Source: Syntrophaceae bacterium
Lineage (GTDB): Bacteria > Desulfobacterota > Syntrophia > Syntrophales > Smithellaceae
Reading direction: 5' to 3'
Length of the DNA: 37,861 bases
Assembly (NCBI GenBank): GCA_003142535.1
Contig: PLMQ01000068.1
Span: forward strand, 215,127 to 252,987
Shown: piece after piece, positions 19,119 through 26,665 of the stretch
Layout of the letters: every line of letters begins with the position of its first letter
Numbering within the stretch: position 1 is the first letter of the stretch
Notes under the pieces: generated by a model
Told to the model about the DNA's origin: nothing
The model's database searches: none
What the model saw: only the letters and a program-made list of their open reading frames with translations
Position numbers and translations under genes: made by a program

Positions 19119-19193
19119 GCCCAATTTTTGGGCAAGCTTCTCAGAAGTTGTTCTTCAGAAGCAGGCTGCATATTTGTTAAATACAGCAGCCTG
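19119..19193 (-). promoter_or_regulatory. Structured leader region upstream of the thiolase gene
   Basis: Read on the minus strand this holds three successive inverted repeats. CAGGCTGC/GCAGCCTG with inner TATTT/AAATA spans 19162-19193. GCTTCT/AGAAGC spans 19136-19162. A terminator-like GCCCAA-aaa-TTGGGC followed by TTTT lies at 19119-19133. The thiolase ATG is ~54 bp further on. It could be a leftover terminator or an attenuator leader. Confidence 0.4.
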
Positions 19194-19200
19194 TTATTTA

Positions 19201-19223
19201 TGGCTCCCCAGCGCGGACTCGAA
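19201..19223 (-). repeat. Duplicated tRNA-Asn 3' end (att-like tRNA remnant)
   Basis: Twenty-three bases are identical to the 3' end of the tRNA-Asn gene at 19312-19334, including the encoded CCA and T-loop. The rest of a tRNA is missing: further 5' (minus strand) the T-stem no longer pairs, and a 9-bp palindrome AATCCCGAT-tct-ATCGGGATT (about 19222-19242) replaces the arm. Such 3'-end duplications typically mark integration sites of tRNA-targeting elements; here the two copies are 111 bp apart with no integrase. Confidence 0.6.
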
Positions 19224-19268
19224 TCCCGATTCTATCGGGATTAATAGCCATCGTAATTCAAAACCTTT

Positions 19269-19310
19269 TATAAAAAGAGTGTGTCCATAGCTGAACACAC
19301 TCTTTTTATA
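19269..19310 (-). terminator. Terminator of the tRNA-Asn gene
   Basis: A perfect 16-bp stem (19269-19284 with 19295-19310; TATAAAAAGAGTGTGT and its complement) surrounds a 10-base loop and begins one base beyond the tRNA CCA end. The A/T-rich base supplies U-runs in both directions. Confidence 0.85.
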
Positions 19311-19311
19311 T

Positions 19312-19387
19312 TGGCTCCCCAGCGCGGACTCGAACCACGGACATGGTGGTTAACAGCCACCCGCTCTACCGACTGAGCTACTGAGGA
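19312..19387 (-). tRNA. tRNA-Asn (anticodon GTT)
   Basis: The 76-nt minus-strand gene folds into a full cloverleaf. The acceptor stem TCCTCAG pairs with CTGGGGA, with one G-U pair; the D-loop includes AGCTCAGTCGGTAGAGC; the anticodon arm contains CTGTTAA with GTT; the T-arm is CGTGG-TTCGAGT-CCGCG; the discriminator is G and CCA is encoded. A perfect hairpin terminator follows at once. Confidence 0.95.
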
Positions 19388-19634
19388 ATATGTTTTTATC
19401 TGAGCATACATAATACAAGAACACTATGATGTCAACACCGGCGATAAAAGACTTCCAGACGATCATGATCCAATTATCAGGTGCTAAAAAAACGGCATAA
19501 ATATATTTGATATATATCCGAAACAATTGTTTAAAATTATTCAATTAAGGGGGGCTAAACGGTTATTAATAGTGACATTTAGCATTAACTTGCCTTAAAA
19601 AAAATAATGGTTTATAAGAACAGCTATTGAAAAA
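19388..19634. promoter_or_regulatory. Intergenic region upstream of the FrhB-like/iorAB operon
   Basis: About 250 AT-rich bases separate tRNA-Asn (minus) from the FrhB-like gene (plus). Two short perfect palindromes are visible: GATCATGATC (19461-19470) and AAACAATTGTTT (19521-19532). TTGATA at 19507 and TAAAAT at 19532 form only a weak promoter candidate. A GGGGGG tract at 19549-19554 is not followed by an ORF start. Confidence 0.3.
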
Positions 19635-20801
19635 ATGACAGGTCTAAAAATGGTTTTATTGAGGAAAAAACAAAGCAGCCAGGAATTGCTGAAAAAGGGT
19701 GTGCTGGAGGCGGGCTTGTGTACCGGTTGCGGCGCCTGTGTTAGCCTTTGCCCATATCAGGTTATTTATCATGACCGGACGGTGCAATTGCATAACTGCG
19801 ATCTGGAAGATGGTAAATGCCGCGCCTTCTGTCCGCGAACGGACGTTGATCTCGCTCATTTGAGAGACTGTCTGTTTGACGCACCGGATATAACTCCGGA
19901 AATAGGCTCTGTGAAAGGGTACTATTTTTCTCGTGCTGCCGATTACCAATTGCGCGAAATATCTCAGCATGGAGGAACGGTAACCGCATTGATGGAATTG
20001 GCATTAACCGAAGGGCTGATTGATTCCGCTATTGTTTCTTCCCGTAATCAGGATATTTTACAAAATGGTGTCAGAATTAAAAATAAAACAGATTTGCGCA
20101 AAAATACAGGCAGTAAGTTCACGGTATCGCCAACTGTGGCCACGTTTAACAAGATAGTAGCGGAAGATGCAAAAAAAATCGGTGTTGTGGCAACACCATG
20201 TCAGGCGCTGGCTCTGGCGAAAATGAAATTAAAACCTCAGCAAGACGATGCCAACAATATTGATAAGCTGAAACTTGTGATCGGATTATATTGCGGTTGG
20301 GCTTTATCGGCTGAAAAATTCAGTAAATTATTGATACAGAACAAAATCGATTTAACAGCCATCACGTGCATGGATATTCCGGCGGGAAAAAACGCTTTGG
20401 AACTTCATACGGGTAACGGGATTAAATCTATTCCTTTTGCTGATGTCCAAAATTGTGTCCGGGAAGCTTGCGGTTATTGCTTTGACAGTACTGCGGAGTT
20501 TGCTGATATTTCTGTCGGCTTCGCACGCTTTGGCAATAATTGGGAAGAAATGCGCGGGTGGAATCAACTTATTATCCGTTCGGAAAGAGGACAGCAGCTA
20601 GTTGATCTCGCTGTTGCCAAAGGTGTGTTGGAAATTCGTGAAGCTCCCGCGGAAAGTTTAAAAGAATTGAAAAATGCCGCTGCCGAAAAGAAAAAATCGG
20701 CATTGAAGAATATTATCAGAAAAAGTGGTTCGGCGAAAAATCTATTGTATCTGGATAGCAAAGATCCAATGGTAAAAAGATATCTAGGGGAAAATGAATA
20801 G
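19635..20801 (+). CDS. FrhB/FdhB-like iron–sulfur flavoprotein (coenzyme F420 hydrogenase/dehydrogenase beta-subunit family)
   Basis: The 388-residue protein opens with a ferredoxin motif (CTGCGACVSLCP, Cys29/32/35/39) and a further Cys set at 55/62/66. It then shows the FrhB N- and C-domain signatures (YYFSRAADYQLREISQHGG, VVATPCQALALAKMK, YCFDSTAEFADISVG). The family carries flavin plus 4Fe-4S and passes electrons to F420, ferredoxin or other partners. The gene is 8 bp upstream of iorA, so it is probably the electron-transfer partner of IorAB here; that is inference. ATG 19635 has no clear ribosome-binding site; ATG 19650 has AGGT about 7 nt upstream and may be the true start. Confidence 0.85.
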   Translation: MTGLKMVLLRKKQSSQELLKKGVLEAGLCTGCGACVSLCPYQVIYHDRTVQLHNCDLEDGKCRAFCPRTDVDLAHLRDCLFDAPDITPEIGSVKGYYFSRAADYQLREISQHGGTVTALMELALTEGLIDSAIVSSRNQDILQNGVRIKNKTDLRKNTGSKFTVSPTVATFNKIVAEDAKKIGVVATPCQALALAKMKLKPQQDDANNIDKLKLVIGLYCGWALSAEKFSKLLIQNKIDLTAITCMDIPAGKNALELHTGNGIKSIPFADVQNCVREACGYCFDSTAEFADISVGFARFGNNWEEMRGWNQLIIRSERGQQLVDLAVAKGVLEIREAPAESLKELKNAAAEKKKSALKNIIRKSGSAKNLLYLDSKDPMVKRYLGENE

Positions 20802-20809
20802 GTTAATTT

Positions 20810-22750
20810 ATGTCTAAATTACTCAGTCCGGCCGGAAGCGAAGTCCTTTTCATGGGCAATGAAGCCATCGCCCGCGGCGCACTGGAAGCCGGAGTTAATG
20901 TTGCCACAGGTTATCCAGGAACGCCTTCATCGGAAGTGATTGAAAGCCTGGGCGCGGTAGCCAACGCAAGAAATCTATATGTGGAATGGTCGACAAATGA
21001 AAAAGTGGCTCTGGAAGTGGCCGCAGCCGCATCCTTTGCCGGTTTGCGTGCGATGTGTGTGATGAAGCAAAATGGCGTTAATGTAGCCTCCGATTTTCTT
21101 TTACATCTGACAGGTTCCGGTACGCGCGGCGGGATAGTACTGGTCACCTGTGAAGATCCCGGAGCGCTCTCCAGCGTCAATGAAGGGGAATCGCGTTATT
21201 TTGCGCGTATGCTGGAGATTCCGCTTCTGGAGCCCGCCAATTTTCAGGAGGCCAAAGACCTGACTAGATGGGCCTTTGAATTATCCGAAAAGATCAAAAA
21301 TATAGTCGTTTTGCGTTCGGTCACCCGCATGTCGCATGCCAGCGGCAACGTCATCTGCGGCAAGCTGCCGACAAAATCGCGCCGGGCTTATTTTGTGTAT
21401 GACGGTTCGATTATGGATCAGGAAAGAGGCCCGGTAATTGGCACACCTGTTGTGGCCAAACATTATCTACAGCAGGAAAAGTTAAAGAAAGCAGCGGCTC
21501 TTTTTGAAAAAAGTCCTTTCAATAATTACAGAGGTCCCAAAAAGCCGGAGCTTCTTTTGATTACTAGCAGCGCGTGTTTCCTTTATAGTCAGGAAGCAAT
21601 CAGCATGCTGGGTCTGCAAAAACGTGTTGGCCTTTTGAAGTTGGGTTGCACCTGGCCTTTGCCGTCTAAATTACTGAAGAAACATTTGAGTTCAACCAGG
21701 AAAATTTTGATTGTGGAAGAAGTACTGCCTTTTCTGGAAGAAAACGTCAAGGTGCTGGCGGCGGGAATACTTAAAGAAATCGGTATTAAAACTTTTTATG
21801 GCAAGATGGATGAAACGTTGCCATCAGCAGGAGAGCTCAATTCTGATTTGGTAGCCGCGGCTTTAAGTAAAATTCTGAAAGTAAAATATCAGTCTTTACC
21901 GGCAAGTTATCAGCAGGAAATCAAAAAAATTATCCCGCTGGTGCCGCTACGGGAACAAACATTTTGTCCGGGCTGTCCGCACCGGGCATCGTTTTGGAGC
22001 ATCCACAACGCTATACAACTGGACGGCCGCGAGGGTATTGTCTGTGGCGATATCGGCTGCTATGCGCTGGCGGCTCTTTTTCCCTCCTGCGGGTTCAATA
22101 CCGTGCGAACATTGCACTCGATGGGTTCGGGAACAGGAATTGCCAGCGGATTTGCCAAACTGGGCGCATTCGGCTTTGCTAAGCCGGTTATCGCAGTCTG
22201 CGGCGATTCCACTTTCTATCACGCTGCAATACCCGCACTCATCAACGCCCAGCATAACCGCGCGGATATAACTTTTATTGTGCTGGATAATTCCGGTACC
22301 GCTATGACAGGGTTTCAGCCTCATCCCGGCCTGACTATAAGTGCGGCCGGAGATGCCATCCCCGCCGTGGAAATAGCAGGAATATGTGAAGCCATCGGAG
22401 CAAAAGTAGCAATAAGTGATCCCTTTGATCTGGATAAAACATGCAAGATATTAAATGCCTTTATGGAAGAAACCGGTTCTTTAAAGGTTCTTATTTTACA
22501 GCAGGAATGCGCTTTGAGCCCGGAGAAAAAAGACAAGAAGCAATTCCTGATGAAGGTGGATGAGGAGCTCTGTCGTGGCGATAATTGCGGCTGTAATCGC
22601 CTGTGTACAAGGATATTCCGCTGTCCCGCTCTGGTTTGGGATCGCGCCAAAAAGAAAGCGGTAATCGATGATGTCATCTGCGCGGGATGCGGAGTCTGCT
22701 ATTCAATTTGCCCACAGAAGGCGATTGTCAGGACGGAGGCCATAAAATAA
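20810..22750 (+). CDS. iorA: Indolepyruvate:ferredoxin oxidoreductase, alpha subunit (IorA type)
   Basis: This 646-residue thiamine-diphosphate enzyme oxidatively decarboxylates aryl-2-oxoacids (or works in reverse) and reduces ferredoxin. The pyrimidine-binding domain begins at GNEAIARGALEAGVNVATGYPGTPSSE. The diphosphate-binding domain has CPGCPHRASFW, GDIGCYAL and CGDSTFYHAAIPAL..NSGTAMTG. The C-terminus holds two 4Fe-4S sites, a standard CAGCGVCYSICP and a preceding DNCGCNRLCTRIFRCPAL whose Cys spacing differs from the textbook CxxCxxC. The FrhB-like gene lies upstream and iorB downstream, with stop and next start abutting (TAAATG). The substrate (aromatic or branched oxoacid) cannot be fixed from sequence. 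Confidence 0.93.
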   Translation: MSKLLSPAGSEVLFMGNEAIARGALEAGVNVATGYPGTPSSEVIESLGAVANARNLYVEWSTNEKVALEVAAAASFAGLRAMCVMKQNGVNVASDFLLHLTGSGTRGGIVLVTCEDPGALSSVNEGESRYFARMLEIPLLEPANFQEAKDLTRWAFELSEKIKNIVVLRSVTRMSHASGNVICGKLPTKSRRAYFVYDGSIMDQERGPVIGTPVVAKHYLQQEKLKKAAALFEKSPFNNYRGPKKPELLLITSSACFLYSQEAISMLGLQKRVGLLKLGCTWPLPSKLLKKHLSSTRKILIVEEVLPFLEENVKVLAAGILKEIGIKTFYGKMDETLPSAGELNSDLVAAALSKILKVKYQSLPASYQQEIKKIIPLVPLREQTFCPGCPHRASFWSIHNAIQLDGREGIVCGDIGCYALAALFPSCGFNTVRTLHSMGSGTGIASGFAKLGAFGFAKPVIAVCGDSTFYHAAIPALINAQHNRADITFIVLDNSGTAMTGFQPHPGLTISAAGDAIPAVEIAGICEAIGAKVAISDPFDLDKTCKILNAFMEETGSLKVLILQQECALSPEKKDKKQFLMKVDEELCRGDNCGCNRLCTRIFRCPALVWDRAKKKAVIDDVICAGCGVCYSICPQKAIVRTEAIK

Positions 22751-23491
22751 ATGAAACACCGTGTATCTAACACCAAGTTGCATTCCAAAGTATACCGCGG
22801 CGGCAAGAAAGAGGCGACGCAGTCGTATAGTACCATACGTCGAGGAGCCGATGACGCTGGCAACAAAGGTAGACGAAGGAAGGCGGCTTGGTTAAAAGAT
22901 CCGATGAATGTGATCATTACGGGTGTGGGCGGGCAGGGCAATGTCTTGGCATCGCGCGTGCTGGCCGGAATGTTGGTTAATGCAGGTTTTTATGTGACGA
23001 TTGGTGAGACCTTCGGCATGTCGCAGCGTGGTGGGTCGGTAATGAGTCATTTGCGCATATCACAAAAGTCGATTATGAGCCCGCAAATACCGTTGGGCCA
23101 GGCTGATATAATAATTGCGCTGGAACCGGTGGAAGCCCTGCGTGTTTTAATAAAATACGGCAATCCCAAAGTTGCAGTGCTGGCCAATTCCCGGGTGGTT
23201 TATCCAATCGGCGTTATCACCGGAGAATTAAATTATCCGTCGCTTAATGAAATCAAAAATGTTTTGCAGAAGACAGCGGCACGAAGCTGGCTTATTGATG
23301 CGACAGAGGCGGCTGTAGCACTGGGTAATCCTGTTTTAAGCAATGTAGTAATAATCGGTGCGTTAGCGGCCGTTAATCTGCTCCCCATTGACCGTAAAGC
23401 CTTCGTTAAAGAAATTGCAAAAAACATGGCCGCGGATAAGCAAAAAAATAATCTTGCCGCTTTTGCCGCCGGTTTCCAATTGATTCAATAA
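22751..23491 (+). CDS. iorB: Indolepyruvate:ferredoxin oxidoreductase, beta subunit (IorB type), with repeat-derived N-terminal extension
   Basis: The conserved IorB domain, the gamma-type 2-oxoacid:acceptor oxidoreductase fold, begins at Met52 (22904; NVIITGVGGQGNVLASRVLAG) and runs for 195 residues to the stop, the family's usual length. The 51 codons before it are largely made by a ~120-bp interspersed repeat (22772-22892). Yet the upstream ATG at 22751 directly follows the iorA stop and has GGAGG (22736-22740) about 10 nt before it, whereas 22904 has no good ribosome-binding site. So translation probably starts at 22751 and yields a basic, Arg/Lys-rich extension, unless initiation at 22904 is used. 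The core annotation is firm; the start is not. Confidence 0.85.
   Translation: MKHRVSNTKLHSKVYRGGKKEATQSYSTIRRGADDAGNKGRRRKAAWLKDPMNVIITGVGGQGNVLASRVLAGMLVNAGFYVTIGETFGMSQRGGSVMSHLRISQKSIMSPQIPLGQADIIIALEPVEALRVLIKYGNPKVAVLANSRVVYPIGVITGELNYPSLNEIKNVLQKTAARSWLIDATEAAVALGNPVLSNVVIIGALAAVNLLPIDRKAFVKEIAKNMAADKQKNNLAAFAAGFQLIQ
22772..22892 (+). repeat. Interspersed ~120-bp repeat, family 1, copy A (inside the iorB frame)
   Basis: The core GCGGCAAG..GAGG..ATACGT-GAGGA..GACGCTG-CAACAAAG-TAGA matches the copies at 25044-25165 (reverse) and 29722-29845. The outer ends are ACCAAG (22772-22777) and CTTGGT (22887-22892), inverted to each other. It is the most diverged copy at its ends but keeps core and length. 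It is open in the iorB frame throughout. Confidence 0.8.
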
Positions 23492-23520
23492 TTATTGACG
23501 AAATTTAATTTGAGCATATA

Positions 23521-23618
23521 TTAGTCCTTCAATCACGGGTATAATACCCTCCGCTTCGCGGGATAGTTCATCTTGTCAATTCCGCTACGCTGCGCTTTCG
23601 GAATTGAAGTTTCACTAA
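23521..23618. repeat. Palindromic intergenic repeat, family 2, copy 2
   Basis: The 23537-23565 segment is the reverse complement of the repeat at 111-139 (26/29 identical). Nested inverted repeats frame the unit: TTAGT/ACTAA at the ends, CTTCAAT (23527-23533)/ATTGAAG (23603-23609), and TCAATTCCG (23576-23584)/CGGAATTGA (23599-23607). It lies between iorB and the flavodiiron gene and could double as a terminator, although no long U-tract follows. Confidence 0.55.
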
Positions 23619-23642
23619 TAAAATCGGTGAGGTAAAACAATT

Positions 23643-24851
23643 ATGAGCAATGTTTATTCGGCAATAAAAGTCAGTGATCACGTTTACTGGGTCGGCGCGA
23701 TCGATTGGACCATCAGGGATTTTCATGGATATACAACACCGCACGGCAGCACTTATAATGCCTATCTGGTGATGGCAGATGAAATAACTCTGATTGATAC
23801 GGTGAAAGCGCCTTTTAAGGAGGAAATGATTGCCCGCATTAAATCGGTTATTGATCTTTCGCAAATAAAATACATAATATCTAATCATTCCGAAATGGAT
23901 CATTCGGGCTGCCTACCGGAAGTGATTGATATTATCAAACCGAAAAAAGTATTCGCTTCGGCAGTCGGTGTGAAAACGCTCCAGGAATTATTTCATGATC
24001 AGCATGAAATTATACCCGTAAAAGACGGGGAAATTTTAAGTTTAGGAAACATGGATTTAACGTTTATGGAAACGCGGATGATTCACTGGCCGGACAGCAT
24101 GTTCACCTATCTGGCTAAAGACCAGCTTTTATTTTCTCAGGATGCCTTTGGTATGCATCTGGCGACGCTGGAACGTTTTGATGATGAAATTCCCGCAGCT
24201 ACTCTGGAATACGAGGCAGCGACATATTACGCCAACATTGTGCTACCCTATTCGCCGGTTGTATTAAAAGCACTGGAGAAAGTGACAAAAGCAGGCTGGA
24301 AAATAAAATTCATTGCTCCTGATCACGGCCCGGTGTGGCGCAAAGATATCTCCGGTATAATTAGCCTTTATCAAAAATGGGCGGGGCAAAAACCGACGGC
24401 CAAAGCAGTTGTAGTTTACGCGACAATGTGGCACTCCACCGAAAAAATGGCCTCGGTTATTGCTGAATCAATCGCGCAAGAGGGAATTAAAGTTAAACTG
24501 ATGTCGATGAACGAAGTTCACCGCAGCGAGGTTGTTTATGAAGTCCTCAATGCCGGTGCATTGATTGTCGGTTCTTCCACTTTAAATAATAATATCCTGC
24601 CGCAGATGGCCGACGTTATGATTTATCTGAAAGGATTAAAACCGACTAATCTTATTGGAGCAGCTTTCGGTTCTTATGGCTGGAGCGGAGAGTCCGTGCG
24701 AGATTTGGAACAAATACTTAAAGACATGAAAGTGGAAATTGTGGCGCCATCGGTTTCCGTCAAACATGTGCCCGATAATAGTGTGCTGGAAAAATGTCAT
24801 GAGTTCGGAAAAGTGATAGCAGCCGAATTAAAAAAAAGACTAGCTACTTAG
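23643..24851 (+). CDS. fprA: Flavodiiron protein (FprA-type A flavoprotein)
   Basis: This 402-residue cytosolic oxygen and/or nitric-oxide reductase has an N-terminal beta-lactamase-like diiron domain with a complete ligand set: His82, Glu84, Asp86 and His87 (HSEMDHSG), His148, Asp167 and His228. From ~255 comes a flavodoxin domain with an FMN loop (YATMWHSTEKMA). It has no extra C-terminal domain, so it takes electrons from a separate rubredoxin, encoded 31 bp downstream. GTGAGG precedes the ATG. The neighbouring rubredoxin and rubrerythrin make a classic O2/peroxide detoxification unit of anaerobes. NO versus O2 preference cannot be told. Confidence 0.96.
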   Translation: MSNVYSAIKVSDHVYWVGAIDWTIRDFHGYTTPHGSTYNAYLVMADEITLIDTVKAPFKEEMIARIKSVIDLSQIKYIISNHSEMDHSGCLPEVIDIIKPKKVFASAVGVKTLQELFHDQHEIIPVKDGEILSLGNMDLTFMETRMIHWPDSMFTYLAKDQLLFSQDAFGMHLATLERFDDEIPAATLEYEAATYYANIVLPYSPVVLKALEKVTKAGWKIKFIAPDHGPVWRKDISGIISLYQKWAGQKPTAKAVVVYATMWHSTEKMASVIAESIAQEGIKVKLMSMNEVHRSEVVYEVLNAGALIVGSSTLNNNILPQMADVMIYLKGLKPTNLIGAAFGSYGWSGESVRDLEQILKDMKVEIVAPSVSVKHVPDNSVLEKCHEFGKVIAAELKKRLAT

Positions 24852-24882
24852 TAGTGAAGATAAAATGCCCGAGGAGGAATAA

Positions 24883-25041
24883 ATGAAGAAGTACGTTTGC
24901 GGAATTTGTGGTTACGTTTATGATCCAGATAAAGGCGATCCGGATGGCGGTATCTCTCGCGGAACATTATTTGAAAAATTACCGGCTGACTGGACTTGTC
25001 CGGTTTGCGGGGCGAGTAAAGAAGAATTTTCACCAGAATGA
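24883..25041 (+). CDS. rub: Rubredoxin
   Basis: This is a 52-residue one-iron electron carrier. Both Cys pairs are present ([11 protein letters not shown] and [11 protein letters not shown]), with the usual aromatic core (Tyr, Trp37) and [11 protein letters not shown] loop. The standard PGT turn is replaced by RGT. GAGGAGG lies 7 nt before the ATG, a very strong ribosome-binding site. It is placed between its likely redox partners, the flavodiiron protein upstream and rubrerythrin downstream. A palindromic repeat sits immediately after its stop. Confidence 0.97.
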   Translation: MKKYVCGICGYVYDPDKGDPDGGISRGTLFEKLPADWTCPVCGASKEEFSPE

Positions 25042-25043
25042 TT

Positions 25044-25165
25044 CCAATTTCAAATAAAAGCGCTATCTGTGTTGGCTTCGTCGTCAGCTTCCTCAACGTA
25101 TTTGCACAATACGCCTGCGGAGCCTCCTCCTTGCCGCCTTGATATCATCTTTGATTTGAAACCGG
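25044..25165 (-). repeat. Interspersed ~120-bp repeat, family 1, copy B
   Basis: The element begins 3 bases after the rubredoxin stop and ends 38 bp before the rubrerythrin ATG, in opposite orientation to copies A and C. Its ends are inverted repeats, CCAATTTCAAATAAAA (25044-25059) against TTTGATTTGAAACCGG (25150-25165), 13 of 16 complementary. The core carries GGCGGCAAGGAGGAGG and ATACGTTGAGGAAGC on the minus strand. Confidence 0.85.
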
Positions 25166-25203
25166 GAAAAAAATAAAGATGTTATTAAATCAGAGGGGAA
25201 TAT

Positions 25204-25698
25204 ATGGATAAAATCAAAGATGCATTAAATCAAGCCTATGTCGGAGAAGCAAAGGCTGCTTTGCGCCTGAAAGTTTATGCGGAGAAAGCGGAGCAAGAGG
25301 GCTATAAGCAAATGGCACGTCTTTTCCGGGTGATTGCTTTCTCGGAAGAAATTCACGGAGCCAGAGCACTGCGCGTACTTAAAGAAATAAAAAGTACGGA
25401 AGAAAACCTGGCGATCAGCTTTGAGTCGGAAACAAAGGTTGCCGAGGTTGCCTATGATAGCTTTGTGAAATTAGCGGAAGAAGCGGGAGATAAAGCGGCC
25501 CTGCTCCATTTCAGCCAGAGTAAAGATGTTGAAGAAACACATGCTAAGTTGTATAAACAGGCAATGGCTGACTTTATGGAAGAGAGGGAAACTTCTTATT
25601 ATGTCTGTAAAGTATGTGGGTATGTTGCGGATGGCCTATTGCCCGATGAGTGCCCTGTTTGCGGCGCCAAAAAAGAACAATTTGTTCCTTTTGAATAA
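25204..25698 (+). CDS. Rubrerythrin, short form
   Basis: This 164-residue protein has a ferritin-like helical domain (VGEAKAALRLKVYAEKAEQE, FSEEIHGARALRVLKE and SKDVEETHAKLYKQA give the Glu/His ligand pattern) plus a C-terminal rubredoxin-like domain (CKVCGYVADG, CPVCGAKKEQF). It is ~28 residues shorter than the rubrerythrin at 8999 and resembles the short rubrerythrins found beside flavodiiron proteins. It should reduce H2O2 using electrons from the neighbouring rubredoxin. GAGGGGAA lies upstream of the ATG. Confidence 0.93.
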   Translation: MDKIKDALNQAYVGEAKAALRLKVYAEKAEQEGYKQMARLFRVIAFSEEIHGARALRVLKEIKSTEENLAISFESETKVAEVAYDSFVKLAEEAGDKAALLHFSQSKDVEETHAKLYKQAMADFMEERETSYYVCKVCGYVADGLLPDECPVCGAKKEQFVPFE

Positions 25699-25757
25699 TA
25701 ACCAAGTACGCTGCCCTTTTGATGGAAGGCAGTTATCCAATTAAAAGTGAGGTAAAT

Positions 25758-26600
25758 ATGCGTATATGCCGATGGTTTGTATTTGCTTTAATGATTTTTA
25801 TTTTTTCCTTGCCCCAACGCGCGATTTGCGAAGAGAAGCCTCTCTGGGAACTGGGAATTGGCGGTGCATTACTGCTATTGCCGGACTATCGCGGTTCTGA
25901 TGAATACAGGCTCTATCCGTTGCCTTATCCTTACATCGTCTATCGCGGCGACATTATTAAAGTGGATAAGCAGAGAATTTCCGGACAGATTTTCAAAACA
26001 GACCGGATATTGCTGGATATCAGCATATTTGGTTCCGTGCCGGTAAAAAGTTCCAACAACACCGCCCGGGAGGGTATGCCGGATTTGGACCCGACTTTTG
26101 AAATAGGGCCTGCTCTGAATATTACTTTATTATCCAGCGCTCAGGATCATTACAATCTGACTCTGTCTTTCCCAGTGCGTGCCTTTTTTTCCACAGACTT
26201 TTGGTCACTGAGCCGGGAAGGCTGGGTATTCAGCCCCCGTATCAATTTTGATAAGGGTGATATTATTCCGCAAACAGGTTTAAACCTGGGAATTTCGGCA
26301 GGGCCTATGTTTGCCGATAGTGGTTATCATGCTTATTATTATACGGTCGAGGAGGCTTATGCCACGGCATCTCGTCCCGCGTATTCAGCAGGTGGCGGAT
26401 ACAGCGGCTCCACCCTGACAGTTGGTTTGAGTAAATCTTATAAACAATTTATTTTTAATGCTTTTGTGAGCGCGGATTTTCTTTATGGCGCCGTATTTCA
26501 GGACAGTCCGCTGGTAAAAAATAAAACTTCGATAATGAGCGGCGTCAATGTTGCCTGGATTTTTTATAAATCGGCGAAAACAGTGGATGTGGGAAAATAA
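25758..26600 (+). CDS. MipA/OmpV-family outer membrane protein
   Basis: This ~280-residue predicted beta-barrel has a signal peptide (MRICRWFVFALMIFIFSLPQ, cleavage near RAIC-EE). The family pattern follows (ELGIGGALLLLPDYRGSDEYRLYPLPYPYIVYRGD, written here in pieces: GGALLLLPDYRGSDEY and LPYPYIVYRGD). The C-terminal strand ends in alternating aromatic residues (VNVAWIFYK). I prefer ATG 25758, which has GTGAGGT upstream; an in-frame ATG at 25719 would add 13 residues before the signal peptide. MipA was described as a scaffold for murein enzymes and OmpV as an immunogenic porin-like protein; the role here is unknown. Confidence 0.9.
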   Translation: MRICRWFVFALMIFIFSLPQRAICEEKPLWELGIGGALLLLPDYRGSDEYRLYPLPYPYIVYRGDIIKVDKQRISGQIFKTDRILLDISIFGSVPVKSSNNTAREGMPDLDPTFEIGPALNITLLSSAQDHYNLTLSFPVRAFFSTDFWSLSREGWVFSPRINFDKGDIIPQTGLNLGISAGPMFADSGYHAYYYTVEEAYATASRPAYSAGGGYSGSTLTVGLSKSYKQFIFNAFVSADFLYGAVFQDSPLVKNKTSIMSGVNVAWIFYKSAKTVDVGK

Positions 26601-26665
26601 GGAAGTCTGAAGAAGACGGGATTTAAGTTCGTAATAATACGGATACTTGTTATAAATAATTAGGT

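Noticed and set aside
19201-19260. Second functional tRNA gene
   Set aside because: Only the 3' third matches tRNA-Asn; D-arm, anticodon arm and a paired T-stem are missing.
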